Positions 1 to 11,040 of a DNA stretch of 64,000 nucleotides are shown piece by piece (the stretch's first letter is position 1; every line of letters starts with the position of its first letter). The stretch is from positions 1 to 64,000 of the forward strand of contig SKCR01023790.1 of NCBI GenBank assembly GCA_019454045.1. Reading direction: 5' to 3'. The notes beneath the pieces are model-generated. The model had not been told where the DNA came from, ran no database searches, and worked only from the letters and a program-made list of their open reading frames with translations. Made by a program: the position numbers and the translations under genes. Source of the DNA: Zanthoxylum bungeanum (taxonomy: Eukaryota > Streptophyta > Magnoliopsida > Sapindales > Rutaceae).

Positions 1-849
1 GATATATTAAATGAAATTAGATTTCGACGCGGAATTAAAATTAGATTTTAATTCGGGCAAACGAGTTAATTTAGAATTAATTCGTTAGCGACGTAAATAA
101 TAATTTCGCCAGGCGCAATTATTTATTTAAATTCGATTGGATTAACGTCGCGACGTAAGCTCAGTATTTCGGAAATATCGAACCCGAACGCGTGAGTGCA
201 CGTGGGCCCACTTTCATTTGGAAACGTGTGGGGCCCACATGACACATGTCATTTTATGCATTATTTTATTCTAATGCATTGCATGTTGATAGTGTACAAT
301 GCACTCAATGTTATTGCATGGAAATTGAGTGTTTGACACTCTAAGCCATTGCATGTTTTGTGTCATAAATTTATTATTAATTTAATAAATATTATGGCAT
401 AAATATAAATTGATTTTTGGTAAATCGTTTTTAACTTAACACAAAACTTCTTCTCTCTCATTTTTTCTCTCTTCTCTCACGCCCAAAGCTTGAAATAGGG
501 ACTGGTTTTGAACCAGAAAAACGTGACACAAAAGGGAAGCAAGAGTTGGGTTTTCATGGTGAAAACCGCAAGTGCTAGCACACTACGAGTCTTGCGAAGG
601 TGGTAGGGAGGTTCGACCATGAGGGGGGACTCATCGATGGAGTTTGGAGCTTCGTTTTGAGACCCGAAACTGCCAAGACAGTGAGCATGGACTGGTTGCA
701 GTGGCGTGAGCAAGGCAGTACGTTTTTGGCCTTGATTCGTCTTCAAATCGACATAACCGATCAATGTGAGTATTCCGCTACCTCCGTTGATGTATTCACG
801 CATGTTTTCATGTCTTGATTTGATCTTGGGACCTAGATTTTTACCAACA
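1..849 (+). repeat. Copia-A LTR, 3' part (LTR-a), cut by the window edge
   Basis: The sequence from base 1 aligns by eye with 7005 onward in the complete LTR at 5820-7835. Both share the GAATTAAAAT/ATTTTAATTC and CGAGTTAATT/AATTAATTCG hairpins, a CT-rich stretch and the terminal CCAACA. This is the 5' LTR of the plus-strand element A1. The primer-binding site expected after CCAACA is absent: the end joins directly to sequence that lies about 1.6 kb further inside the related element at 8920-19170. A1 has therefore lost its PBS and first leader segment. Confidence 0.8.
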
Positions 850-2124
850 ATTTGATCTAGGATCAATGTGTTAAATATCCATCCGCATATCATTATTATT
901 TATTTATACGCGCTTTATTATGTGTTTAGAATGCATGTTTAAGGGTGTATGATGATGAGACCTAAACAAAGATAATAAATTGGTTGCCAATTTGCACGCG
1001 AAAAACCCTCACAAAATATTAAGCATTTTTCCTTCCATTGAGTGATTCTTACTCAAGATCTAAGACTGGCATTGGTTTGTTGGCCAAAGTCAAGACCTTT
1101 GTCCGTCGAGGATGTGTTTGAATCATGAAGGCTTTGTTCTATATTGGTGTCTTGTCCAAGTTGTGGTTTGTTGGCCAAAGTCAAGATCACTTCTTGTCCA
1201 TCGACATTGATTACAAAGCTTTCCATGGTCAATGGGTCGCGCTTAACTGGGATCACTAAGTTTGTTGTGCCAAAGCCAAAGCTTAGTTGATTCAGAGGAA
1301 AAAGGTTAGGCAATATATTGGATATATTGGCATATATATTGTATATATGTTTCGGACTTGGATGTCCCCCTACTGGATCTAGGAATTGGATAGGATCCAA
1401 TTAATCTTAGAGATCTACCTAGTTAATTATTATACAATTTGTTGGCCAAAGTCAAGATTGTGAGACATTTAACGGGATCCTAGCCCACTAGAAAACACGG
1501 TTTACTGAGTACACGACAGAGGGTCAGAGGCTTGCCGAAAAATAGTGGGAGGCAAGAATTGAATTTGCAATATTCGTTTAATTACTTGCCATACGCTCTC
1601 AAACAAACATCATTCGTCATATAAATTAAATGTTAGTTGGACTAATATTTAAATTGTTGTTTTAGTAAAACAGTTGGACTGTATTCAAACTATTCATTTA
1701 TAGTTGATTTTATAATCGGATTATAATAATCATTATAATAAATAGTACCTAAATCGTTGATTAAATAGTTGGACTATTAGAATCAAGATATAATTGAAAG
1801 ATTGACATTTAAAACATAATCCTAGGGAAAATGTATTTAAATGGTTTAATTTTCAAATTAGGAATAAATTTCAGGATGGTCCTGGAAACTAATAAGTTAC
1901 TTTATTTGATAAAATAACATGGTAGGCCTATTCCCGGAGTTAAGCAAATAGTAGAGCATAATCTTTGGAAGATTTATGTAATGATAACTTTAGTGCTTAA
2001 TCCATTAAGCTTGTCGTAGTAGACTCCTTGATTTCTTAATCAGAACTAAGGATTATATCCTTAAAGTATGATACTGAAATTGAAGGATCTTCATAGATCT
2101 ATTTTAGATCTTAGAAGTACTTAA
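850..2124 (+). mobile_element. Copia-A element A1: leader and degraded start of gag
   Basis: Non-coding leader of A1. It contains three copies of TTGTTGGCCAAAGTCAAGA (1077-1095, 1168-1186, 1439-1457). It matches 8622-8919 plus 19171-19452 (same strand) and 14760-15310 (opposite strand). 1630-1800 is AT-rich, with short inverted words around TAGTTGGACTA. No continuous gag frame survives. The open frame on the minus strand at 1053-1400 is antisense to the element and is not taken as a gene. Confidence 0.7.
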
Positions 2125-2696
2125 TTGCAATACTTAACTCTTGGAGAGTTAATGACTATTCTCAATGAGACAAAGTCAAAGTTTGCAATATGGCAAGAAG
2201 CGCAAGGCGCACTTTACTTCAATATTCTAGAAACCCGAGGCTTGGCCAAAGGCTTCTGGAATGTGGAAAAAGGCAAAGGCAAAATCGTTATAATCTTCTG
2301 GGAAGATAAAGGACATATCCCAAAATGATCGCGGAAGCGTGACTGCCGTTTGGACAAAGCAGACATGAAGGAATTGAAGACGGGCAAGGCTCCGACTTCA
2401 TATATGTTTGTTATAATTATGTTCACTACTAGTATTGAAATTGGATTTTAAATACCTAGTGTGTTACATAAATATGCATTGATGTTCAGAATCTGCTTTG
2501 AGCAGAATACTGACTTGAGATTGATATTTAATCTGCGAATTGGAAACGGAACGAAAATCACTGTTTTAACCATAAATACCTAATTTTAGGAACTACCCTC
2601 GGGTGTGTACCTAAATTAGGAAACTTTTATAATGTAACTAGTTTGACTAGAAACATTATCTCTATATTAGTGTTTTATCCGCTGTGGATGTACCTT
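2125..2696 (+). pseudogene. Copia-A1 gag C-terminus and protease remnant
   Basis: The translation keeps the end of copia Gag near 2300-2420: a GHIPK-like stub of the zinc-knuckle line, then KADMKELKTGKAPTSYMFVI, which leads into protease. Further on, the frame shows LRIGNGTKITVLTINT and LPSGVYLN (about 2535-2625), typical of the segment between protease and integrase. Stops and frameshifts break every frame. The CCHC cysteines and the protease D-T/S-G are not intact. The segment is interrupted by a MITE just after it. In a working copia element this polyprotein would form the particle and mature it; here it is dead. Confidence 0.7.
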
Positions 2697-2704
2697 TATA
2701 TCTA

Positions 2705-3299
2705 GGGGTGTCAAAACGAATCAACGAATCGAATTCGTATCGAATCCTAAACGAATCGAATCAAAATGTGATGGATTCGTATTCGATTCGTTTATTAAAT
2801 GAATCCTAATATCAGGATTCGTATTCGATTCGTTTATTAAACGAATCGAATACGAATATTCGTTTATTCGATTCGTTTATTAAACGAATCGAATACGAAT
2901 ATTCGTTTATTCGTTTAGTCAATGATATTATTTAATAAAATAATTTACCACACTTGATTTACATTAATTCTTCATAAATATATACATATGAAATATGTAA
3001 TTAATATATTTACTAAAAATACTTCGCCAAATATTGAAAATATTACTTTTTCTATGATAATTAGCTATAATTTCTCGAATCTTAATTGAAAATTAACAAG
3101 AACTAGTAAATAAAAATAATTAAACGAATCCTAAACGAATAAACGAATCAATGAGCTTAAATTCGTATTCGATTCGTTTAATAAACGAATCGAATCGAAT
3201 TGACTCATTTATTAAACGAATCCATTTTTTCAAACCCGTATTCGCTTTAAAGCGAATCAAATCGAACGAATAAACGAATCCTGACCCAAATTGCCACCC
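2705..3299. mobile_element. Non-autonomous hAT-like MITE inserted in Copia-A1
   Basis: About 595 bp. The ends are GGGGTGTCAAA and TTGCCACCC (read inward as GGGTGGCAA), resembling the CAGGGGTGGCAAA ends of plant hAT-type MITEs. The flanks are TATATCTA on the left and TATATCCTA on the right, an imperfect 8-bp target duplication. The inside is filled with alternating ATTCGATTCG and CGAATCGAAT words that form large palindromes, and it has no coding capacity. The related copy near 13555-13600 (minus strand) reads straight through the site, which supplies a paralogous empty site. Confidence 0.75.
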
Positions 3300-3307
3300 T
3301 ATATCCT

Positions 3308-4400
3308 AGAACACTAAATTGTTTCATTATATAAAGATGATATTTAGATAAACACATTAGATGTGAATAATAGCATTTATATTTTGAATATAAATAAATC
3401 TCAAACGTATAACATGACAAATAAATAGCTCAAACTGATTTGATTAGAATAAATATATTGTGGCATTGTTGTCTAGGATACAATCTAAACCAGACTTGTA
3501 TATCCACACTTTCGAAGAGTGGGTACTATGACTGATTTGATCATGTTCAAATAAAGTCTACGAATCTAGTTTATTGGGCAAAGTGCCTAAAACACTATTT
3601 ACTTGGTAAGAGTGTAAATGCCAATAATCTGTTAGCCCTAGTTCATAGTGAAACAAGTGGGCCCATGTCTAGCTAGGCTAGAGGTGGATATGAATATTTC
3701 GTGACCTTTACGGATGTGGCATCACGTTATGGTTATGTGTTTCTTTTGAAACACAAATCGAAAACTTTTAAAGTTTTCGACACGAAATAGACGAATAGAT
3801 CGGCTAAAGTATTAAATCGTCACGGTAAGACCGTAATGGAAAATACTTAAGCAATAAGTTTCTAAAATACTTGAAAGAGTATAGTATTCTTTCAATGAGG
3901 ACTCCTCCCGTAACAGTCATTTTGACGATGTGTCCGAACAGAGAAACCGAATTTTGTTGGACATGATAAGGTTAATCCTGAGTCGCTCTGAGCTACCATT
4001 TCCTTCAACGGATACGCATAAACAGTGCAGAACTTATTTAGAATAAGGTTCCATAAAAATCTATTTGTCAGACTTCATATTAGATATGTACAGGAAAGAA
4101 ACTGGGTTTTCTAATTCCTGAATATTTGGGTATGCTAGGCATATGTTTGGATGATACCAAACTAGAACCCAAATTGGATAAGTGCCAATTGTAGGTTATC
4201 CTAGGGATACCAAAGTATAGTACTTATACAACTCACAAGAGAACAATTTAATTGTTGCTCACCATGCGGTTTTCCTAAGAGGAATACCTATATGCAGTGG
4301 TAAGTGGGAGGATAGTAAAACTCGATGAAAATCAGAGTAATACTGTTCCAGTCATCGATTCCTAATGGAACACAAATAGTTCATCAAGGATGAAACTATA
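3308..4400 (+). pseudogene. Copia-A1 integrase remnant
   Basis: The translation after the MITE resumes copia pol. A stretch near 3640-3670 reads LVHSETSGPMS, the usual start of the integrase core. About 3690-3785 reads YEYFVTFTDVASRYGYVFLL, in which TFTD carries the first catalytic Asp and SRYGYV is diagnostic of Ty1/copia. Around 3940-4015 a second piece reads RNRILLDMIRLILSRSELPF, the region following the catalytic Glu. Internal stops (after GPMST, for example) and frameshifts make it non-functional. The order integrase before RT identifies the element as copia rather than gypsy. Confidence 0.8.
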
Positions 4401-4479
4401 CCAGTAATCTTCGAATACATAAGAACCACGTATGTCGGAGAGAGTCAGAAGACAACCTGGGGTATGGGTTTCTGATCTC

Positions 4480-5150
4480 ACCTCGTAAAGATGTCAATCT
4501 TATTGAGGTATACTAACTGACTACGTATGAGGAAGTGATACAAGGTATCGACTCCCTATTATGGCAAAGTGCCATGAAATCCGAAATGGATTCCATGTAT
4601 ACCAACTATGTTTAGACAATAGTTGATGTACCACAAGGCATTGTGCCTATTGGTACTATATAAGTCTTCAAGGAAGACATACATGGATGGCAACATACCA
4701 ACGTATAAAGCTAGGCTTTTAGCGGAAAATTATTGTTATCAACATTGTGTTGATTACGACGAAGCCTTTTACCTGTTGCCACGGTAAATCCATTTGGATA
4801 ATGCTTGCTAATGCTGCACATTTCATTTATGAAATATGACAGCTGAACGGGAAAATCGCTTTCCTGGAAAGGAAACCTTTTGGAGGAGGTTTGCAACAAC
4901 CTGTCGGTTTTTTCGTACCAAAACTAGCAAACAAGGTTTGTAGGTTATTCGATCAATGTTTGGATTGAAGTAAGCATTAGGTTCTTGGAATTATCGTTTT
5001 GATGTAATCATAATAGTTTATGATTTATTTCAAAACGAAAATGATTCTTGTGTATATAAAGAGGTTAGTGGGAGCGCACTGACAGTGGTTGTCCTATAAA
5101 TAATGATGATATGTTATTTCTTGGAAATGATATTCCCATAATAAAATCGG
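4480..5150 (+). pseudogene. Copia-A1 reverse transcriptase remnant
   Basis: About 4560-4610 reads WQSAMKSEMDSMYTNYV, the conserved opening of copia RT. It is followed by degraded VPIG...VFK, YKARLLA and FPVATV-like pieces (4640-4800). Near 5065-5135 the sequence SGSALTVVVL-INDDMLFLGND stands where the YVDD catalytic box should be. The Tyr-Val is lost and an in-frame stop precedes it. Many indels separate the blocks. The minus-strand counterpart in A2 (11830-12340) shows the same blocks with different lesions. Confidence 0.8.
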
Positions 5151-5439
5151 CGAAAGCTTGGCTTTCATAAAAACTCTCCGAGAACTCGTACATTGAAAAA
5201 TGTACGTGACCTGATGTCTCATACGCTTTGAGCATATAGATTCACAAACAGGCCAATCCAAGTGATAGTCACTGGATCGATGTTAAGAACATATTTTAGT
5301 ATCTTAGAGAACTAAAGATGATGTCTTATACTATGGAGATAGAGAACTTGAAGTGACTGGGATCACTACAGCAAGTTTCTAAACCGATAAAACGACTATA
5401 AGTCGCACAACGGTACTATACAGTTTGAATAACGGAATA

Positions 5440-5808
5440 GTGAGCTGGAAATCTTCCAAGCAAGATACCGTTACCGAATAAACAACAAATGCGGGTTATT
5501 GCTGCAGCTGAGGCAGGAATAGAAGCCATCTGGGTCAATAATAAATCTAATTAGATTAGAAATAGTTCTGTTAGCAGCTGAGCTAGGCTACAGTGCAGGC
5601 TAAAGAGTTAATGGTCTCATCAACGATCCAGATACATACTTCGACTATTCATCTGATTCGTTCGGATCATAATCGTGGCGATGTGATGATCGAATAAATC
5701 GCATCAGACGATAATCATGCAAATCCGCTGACGAAAGCCTTTTCTCAGCAGTTTGAGCCAACCGTACATAGTTAGGGTGTTAGACACTCGAGTGACTGGC
5801 GATAGGCC
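5440..5808 (+). pseudogene. Copia-A1 RNase H remnant and pol end
   Basis: 5490-5540 reads AAAEAGIEAIWVN, the copia RNase H 'EAxxEAxW' region. 5715-5800 reads NPLTKAFSQQFEPTVHS and then GVRHSSDW, the common C-terminus of copia Pol. In-frame stops are present. It ends directly before the polypurine tract at 5809. Confidence 0.8.
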
Positions 5809-5819
5809 AAGTGGGAGAT
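5809..5819 (+). promoter_or_regulatory. Polypurine tract of Copia-A1
   Basis: AAGTGGGAGAT immediately precedes TGTTGGA of the LTR. It is the standard copia plus-strand priming site. The same tract appears on the other strand at 11027-11038 for A2. Confidence 0.85.
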
Positions 5820-7835
5820 TGTTGGACAATTATGACCCATAGCGTCACTATTTGTACAGATCATGGTGTTGTTGTACAAATTAACTATGTGACAAAGGAG
5901 ATTGCACTCTTATCATTTGTGATTAGATCACCAAGATATATAAATGATATGAGGTCCTTATGATTTGTTCCTGGATTGAGAATGATATGAGACAGTATCA
6001 GTCCACGAAGGATAAATCATTAAATATCCCTAGTCAGAGTATTATCGAGATTAGACATCGATAAATGCGTAAAAGACTAGTATTACACTTGTGCGCGTTG
6101 TGAGGGCATAGCAACATAGTTCTCATATATTTGGGTATATGATACTCATGCAAGTGTAATAGGAGGTTGTGTTTTACCGATGGTACGGGAAACAGCTTCA
6201 CTCTGGATAGACCCCATCGGAATTCCATTGGTAGTATGACTATGTGTCTATGGAAGTCTGAAATCAGGGTAGGTGTATTTGGTCTTAATCTGAGACTTGC
6301 ACCGCTAATACTTGCGACAATCAATATGCTTTGGTTTTGGTCGTCCAGGGCTTTAACAGGTTCTGTGTACGCCTCTGCTGGGTATATTGAGAATCGTAGT
6401 GTGTTGGGTGTGATGTCAAGACGGAAGTATCACTCCAGTCATATGGATATGATGATCGCACAAGGATACAGAACTGGTTCTCTAAAGGGTTGCAACCATC
6501 GAGATAATATGACTTGGTCATGATTATCCGATATTAAAGAGATTAGTAGCTTGTAATCCGATATATGCTTCGTACGGGGTAGACACTGTACCAGCCCCAG
6601 GCCTTGCATGTGATCATCCGAAACTGGATCGAAATACGCAATACTACGTATACTATGCCTGATATAGATCGTTTATTCCTGTAAGCATGTTTCTGGAGAA
6701 TTAGGTAGGCATGGCGCTTTGCTAGAAGCTAACCTTGTCTTGAAAATCGGTACAAACGTAGTACTAGGTACTAACGTGTTCGGATAGTCCGACGACCGAA
6801 TTTACAGCCAACATATTCGGGGATTTCATGGGTCGCTTCCCGAAGATTCACCAATGACGTATGACTCGCACTTTATTAATCTGGGATTAATTAGATGAGA
6901 GAGAAAATTAATCCGGGATTAATTACGGAGATATTTTATCTAGGATAAAATATCATTTAAAGAGAGAAAACGATTAATTTGGAATTAATCGATAAATTAA
7001 TATATTCGATATATTAAACGAAATTGGATTTTGACGCGGAATTAAAATCGGATTTTAATTCGGGTGAACGAGTTAATTTAGAATTAATTCGTTAGTGACG
7101 TGAATAGTGATTTCGCTAGACATAATCATTTAATTACGTTGCAACGGAAAATTCATTAATTTGGAATTAGCGAACCCAAGCCCGAGATTGTTTGTGAGCG
7201 CATTTGTATTTCGAATTCGAGTGCGGCACGCAAGTCAAATCAAGCGTCAAATCATTAGTCGCTTCAAGCGTCAAATCATTAGTCACTTTGAGTGATGTGA
7301 CAACTTGTCACTTGATTTGATTGATTGATGGATTGATGGTGGTATTTGGCAAGCATTTAAGGCTTGACTTTTTGAAAATCAAAAAGTGGTATATGTTTAA
7401 TTAATTTTGGAAATCAATTAGAATATACACAACTCTCTCTCTCTCACAAATCTTCATATCTCTCACGCCCATGGAAGGGCCATTTTTCTTCTGGTTTGCC
7501 GAGAGCCAAAGAGGAAAAATGGAAGCAAAGTGTGGTGTTTTTGTGGCAAAAACATCAAGAGGTAGCACTCCGAGAGACATGCGAAGGTGATAGGGAAGTC
7601 CACCCATGAGCTTGGAATCACCATGACAAAGCTTGGAGCTTGGAAGATGATCCAAAACCGAAAATGGAGGAGCAAGGGATTGCTCACTGCCGAATGCACC
7701 AAGGAGGCAGAAATTGATTTTTGTTGTCCACCGCATCGCTCAACCGCTCGATGTAAGTATTCCGCAACTTCCTTGATTGTATTCACATTGTTTTTATGCT
7801 TGTTATTCGATCCTCGAGATCGTAGAACTCCAACA
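5820..7835 (+). repeat. Complete Copia-A LTR (LTR-b), shared by two tandem copies
   Basis: 2016 bp, starting TGTTGGACAATTATGACCC and ending CTCCAACA. It is preceded by a polypurine tract (making it a 3' LTR) and followed at once by a PBS (making it a 5' LTR). It contains the hairpin ladder at 6875-7091, a CGTCAAATCATTAGTC-type tandem repeat around 7235-7290, and a CT-rich stretch at 7430-7465. A short open frame at 7587-7892 crosses the LTR end and is not judged a gene. Confidence 0.85.
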
Positions 7836-7850
7836 AAGGTATCAGAGCGG
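7836..7850 (+). promoter_or_regulatory. Primer-binding site after LTR-b
   Basis: AAGGTATCAGAGCGG directly follows the LTR terminus. GGTATCAGAGC matches the initiator Met-tRNA primer site used by most plant copia elements. The first base differs from the usual T. Confidence 0.8.
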
Positions 7851-8919
7851 AGTGAAAGCATGAAATTTGATTTAGGGCTTAAAATTGGGTAAAATGAATT
7901 TGAGCATGATTTTATGAAATTGGATGATTTAGTATGCTTAAATGTGTTTTAATTGAAGATTGATTGGATCAATTTCAAGAAAAAAAATTTGCAACAAATT
8001 TCCCAAATATCTTAGCTTGGCCGAGAGGTGTGGAGCCCTAATTCTTGGTAGTTTTATTTCGTTGATCATTGGGTGACTTGAAACGATTGGGAAATGTTGA
8101 TTTAATGTCGATTGTGGATTTAATTGGATTGAAACCGAATCGGACACAAATTACCCAAATTGCAGAGACTCAAAGAGCATGTTATGGGTTTGATTTTTTG
8201 ATTAAATTGTGTTGGACATGATTTAATGTTAAAGAGCATGATTAGTTGTGTAAATTGATGATTTGGAAATGTTGATTTATGTGATTAATTATGCTATACA
8301 CTTTAGATTAATTAAATTGTAAAATTGGATTTTTGTAATTTAGTTAATTGGGCCTATTTTGGAAATTGGGCTTGAATTGTTGTAAATGGGCTAATTGGGC
8401 TTGGTTGTACCAAGTTAGGTTTAGGCTAAATTGGTTGGATCCAATTGGGCCCAAAACCGCTTCCATAAAGCCCAAATGCGACTAATGGACCTTAATTAAT
8501 TTAATTGGGCCTAATGGGCCTAAATTGATTTATGGGCTTATGGGGTAACTCCTTGATTGGGTTTTGGATATTGGGTTTGACCCGAGTTGACCAAAAGTCC
8601 ACGCCTTAAGAAATTAATTAAAATGCATGTTTAAGGGTGTATGATGATGAGACCTAAACAAAGATAATAAATTGGTTGCCAATTTGCACGTGAAAAACCC
8701 TCGCAAAATATTAAGCATTTTTCCTTCCATTGAGTGATTCTTACTCAAGATCTAAGACTGGCATTGGTTTGTTGGCCAAAGTCAAGACCTTTTTCCGTCG
8801 AGGATGTGTTTGAATCATGAAGGCTTTGTTCTATATTGGTGTCTTGTCCAAGTTATGGATTGTTGGCCAAAGTCAAGATCACTTCTTGTCCATCGACATT
8901 GATTACGAAGCTTTCCATG
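7851..8919 (+). mobile_element. Leader of the second tandem Copia-A copy, left part
   Basis: Non-coding leader, homologous in inverse order to 15300-17030 of A2. Examples are the GGGCCTAATGGGCC-rich block around 8500 and the block ending AAAGTCCACGCC near 8600. From 8622 it matches A1 at about 930. It is cut at 8919 by the insertion of A2 and continues at 19171. The 5 bases CCATG before the cut are repeated after A2. Confidence 0.8.
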
Positions 8920-11026
8920 TGTAGAGTTTCAATCAAGTCCCAAGGATCACAAACATGCATAAAAATGAGTTGAATACACAAAGGAGCAAGGTGGAATTCA
9001 TACTCACATTGATGGGTTTGATGCTAGGAAGAACAAGACCAAAAACGCACTGCATGTTTCTGCCTCCATCAAGCTCAGATTCTGACTCCTGTGAACTGCA
9101 GTGGACTGCACGGTGGGGGCTGTTTTGATGCTCCAAAATCGGCCATGCAAGACTCCATTGAAGCTCCAAGCTTCAAGCTTTCCAAGCTCACAAATTCGTT
9201 TCCCTATCACCATAGTATAACCCAAGGTGTGTGCTAGCACTTCTTCATCTTCTTGGTTCTCACAAATTCGGTCACAACCAGAAATTTTAGAGAAGAAATC
9301 GGCAGTGAGCCGTGAGAGGAGAAGAGAGAAAAGAGAGGGAAAATGGTTTCACCTTGAAACCGTAAATGGAGAGAGAATAATGTCAAAAGAAAAATGTTAA
9401 TTTTAGTTTATAATTTTTCCAAAAAATAAAATAAAACCAATACAACTTTTCAATTTTCCAAAATACCAAAAGTCAAAAAGTAAAAGTTATTAATGCTTTT
9501 TCCAACAACCATATCACTTCTACTTTTAACTTTAAGTCACATCACATCACTTTAATAAAGTGACATGTTGTCAAGTCACATCACTCAAAGTGACAATTGA
9601 TTTGACGCATGATGTGACTTCGTGCCGCGCTCGAATTCGAAATGCGAATGCGCTCGCAATCACTCTCGGGCTCGGGTTCGCTAATTCCAAATTAACGAAT
9701 TTTTTGTCGTCGTGTCGTAATTATTATTACGCCTAGCGAAATCACTATTCACGTCGCTAACGAATTAATTCTAAATTAATTCGTCGCCCGAATTAAAATC
9801 TAATTTTAATTCCGCGTCGAAATCCAATTTCTAATAATATATCAAATATATTATTTTATCGATTAATTCCAAATTAATCGTTCTCTCTCTTTAATTAATA
9901 TTTTATCCCAGATAAAATATCTCCGCAATTAATCCCAGATTAATTTTCTCTCTCTCTAATTAATCCCAGATTAATAAAGTGCGAGTTATACATCATCGGT
10001 GAATCTTCAGGAAGCGACCCATGAGATCTCCGGATATGTTGGCAGTAAATACGGTCGTCGGATTATCCGAACACGTAAGTACCTCGTACTACGTTCATAC
10101 CGATTTACAAGACAAGGTTGGCTTCTAGCAAAGCGCCATGCCTACCCAATTCTCCAGAAATATTCTTACAGGAATATATAGATCTGTATCAAGCGTAGTA
10201 TACCGTAGTATTGTGCATATCGGCCCAGTATCGGATAGTCACGTGCTAGGGCTGGGGCTGGATAAGTGTTTGCCCCGTCCGAAGCACATGTCGGATGTCT
10301 GGTAACTAGTCTCTATAATCGGATATTTATGACCTAGTCACAATATCCCGATGGTTGCGCAACACTTAAGAGCACTAGTACCGTATCCTGCGTGACATCA
10401 TCTCCAATATGACTGAAGTGATACTTCCGTCTTGACATCACACCCAATACACTACGACTCTCTGATAAACCCAGAAATGGTGTACACAGAACGGTTGAAA
10501 GACCTGTACCACCAAGACCAAAGTCTATCGATTATCACAAGTATTAGCGATGCAAGTCTCAGGTTAAGACTATACACACCTACCTTGATTTCGGCCTCCC
10601 ATAGACACATAGTCATAATACCAATGGGATTCCGAGGGGTCTATCCAGAGCGAAGCTGTTTCCCGTACCATCGGTGAAACACGACCTCCTATCGCACTTG
10701 CATAAGTATCCAATACTTATATATATGAGAACTATGCCGTTGTGCCCTCACAACGCACACAAGTGCAATACTAGCCTATTCCGCATTATCGATGTCCAGT
10801 CTCGATAATACTCCGGCTAGGGATATTTAATGATTAATCCTTCGGGATTGATACTGTCTCATATCATCTCAATCCAGGAACTAATCATATGGACCTCTCT
10901 TCATTTATTCATTATGGTGATTTAATCACAAATGATGAGAGTGCAATTTCCTTGTCACATAGTTAATTTGTACAACAACACCGTGATCTGTACAAATAGT
11001 GACGCTATGGGTCATATTATCCAACA
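8920..11026 (-). repeat. 3' LTR of Copia-A2 (LTR-c)
   Basis: 2107 bp, TGTAGAG...TCCAACA on the plus strand, so the sense LTR begins TGTTGGATAATATGACCC. The hairpin ladder is at about 9770-9975. Two short plus-strand open frames (9999-10181 and 10432-10677) recur in the other LTR copies. They run antisense to the element and are not called genes. Confidence 0.9.
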
Positions 11027-11040
11027 ATCTCCCACTTGGC
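11027..11040 (-). promoter_or_regulatory. Polypurine tract of Copia-A2
   Basis: ATCTCCCACTTGGC on the plus strand, which is GCCAAGTGGGAGAT in sense. It abuts the 3' LTR start. Confidence 0.85.

Noticed and set aside
1053..1400. 115-codon minus-strand frame
   Set aside because: It is antisense to the Copia-A1 leader and is kept only in part in the other copies (19070-19348); no domain is recognisable.
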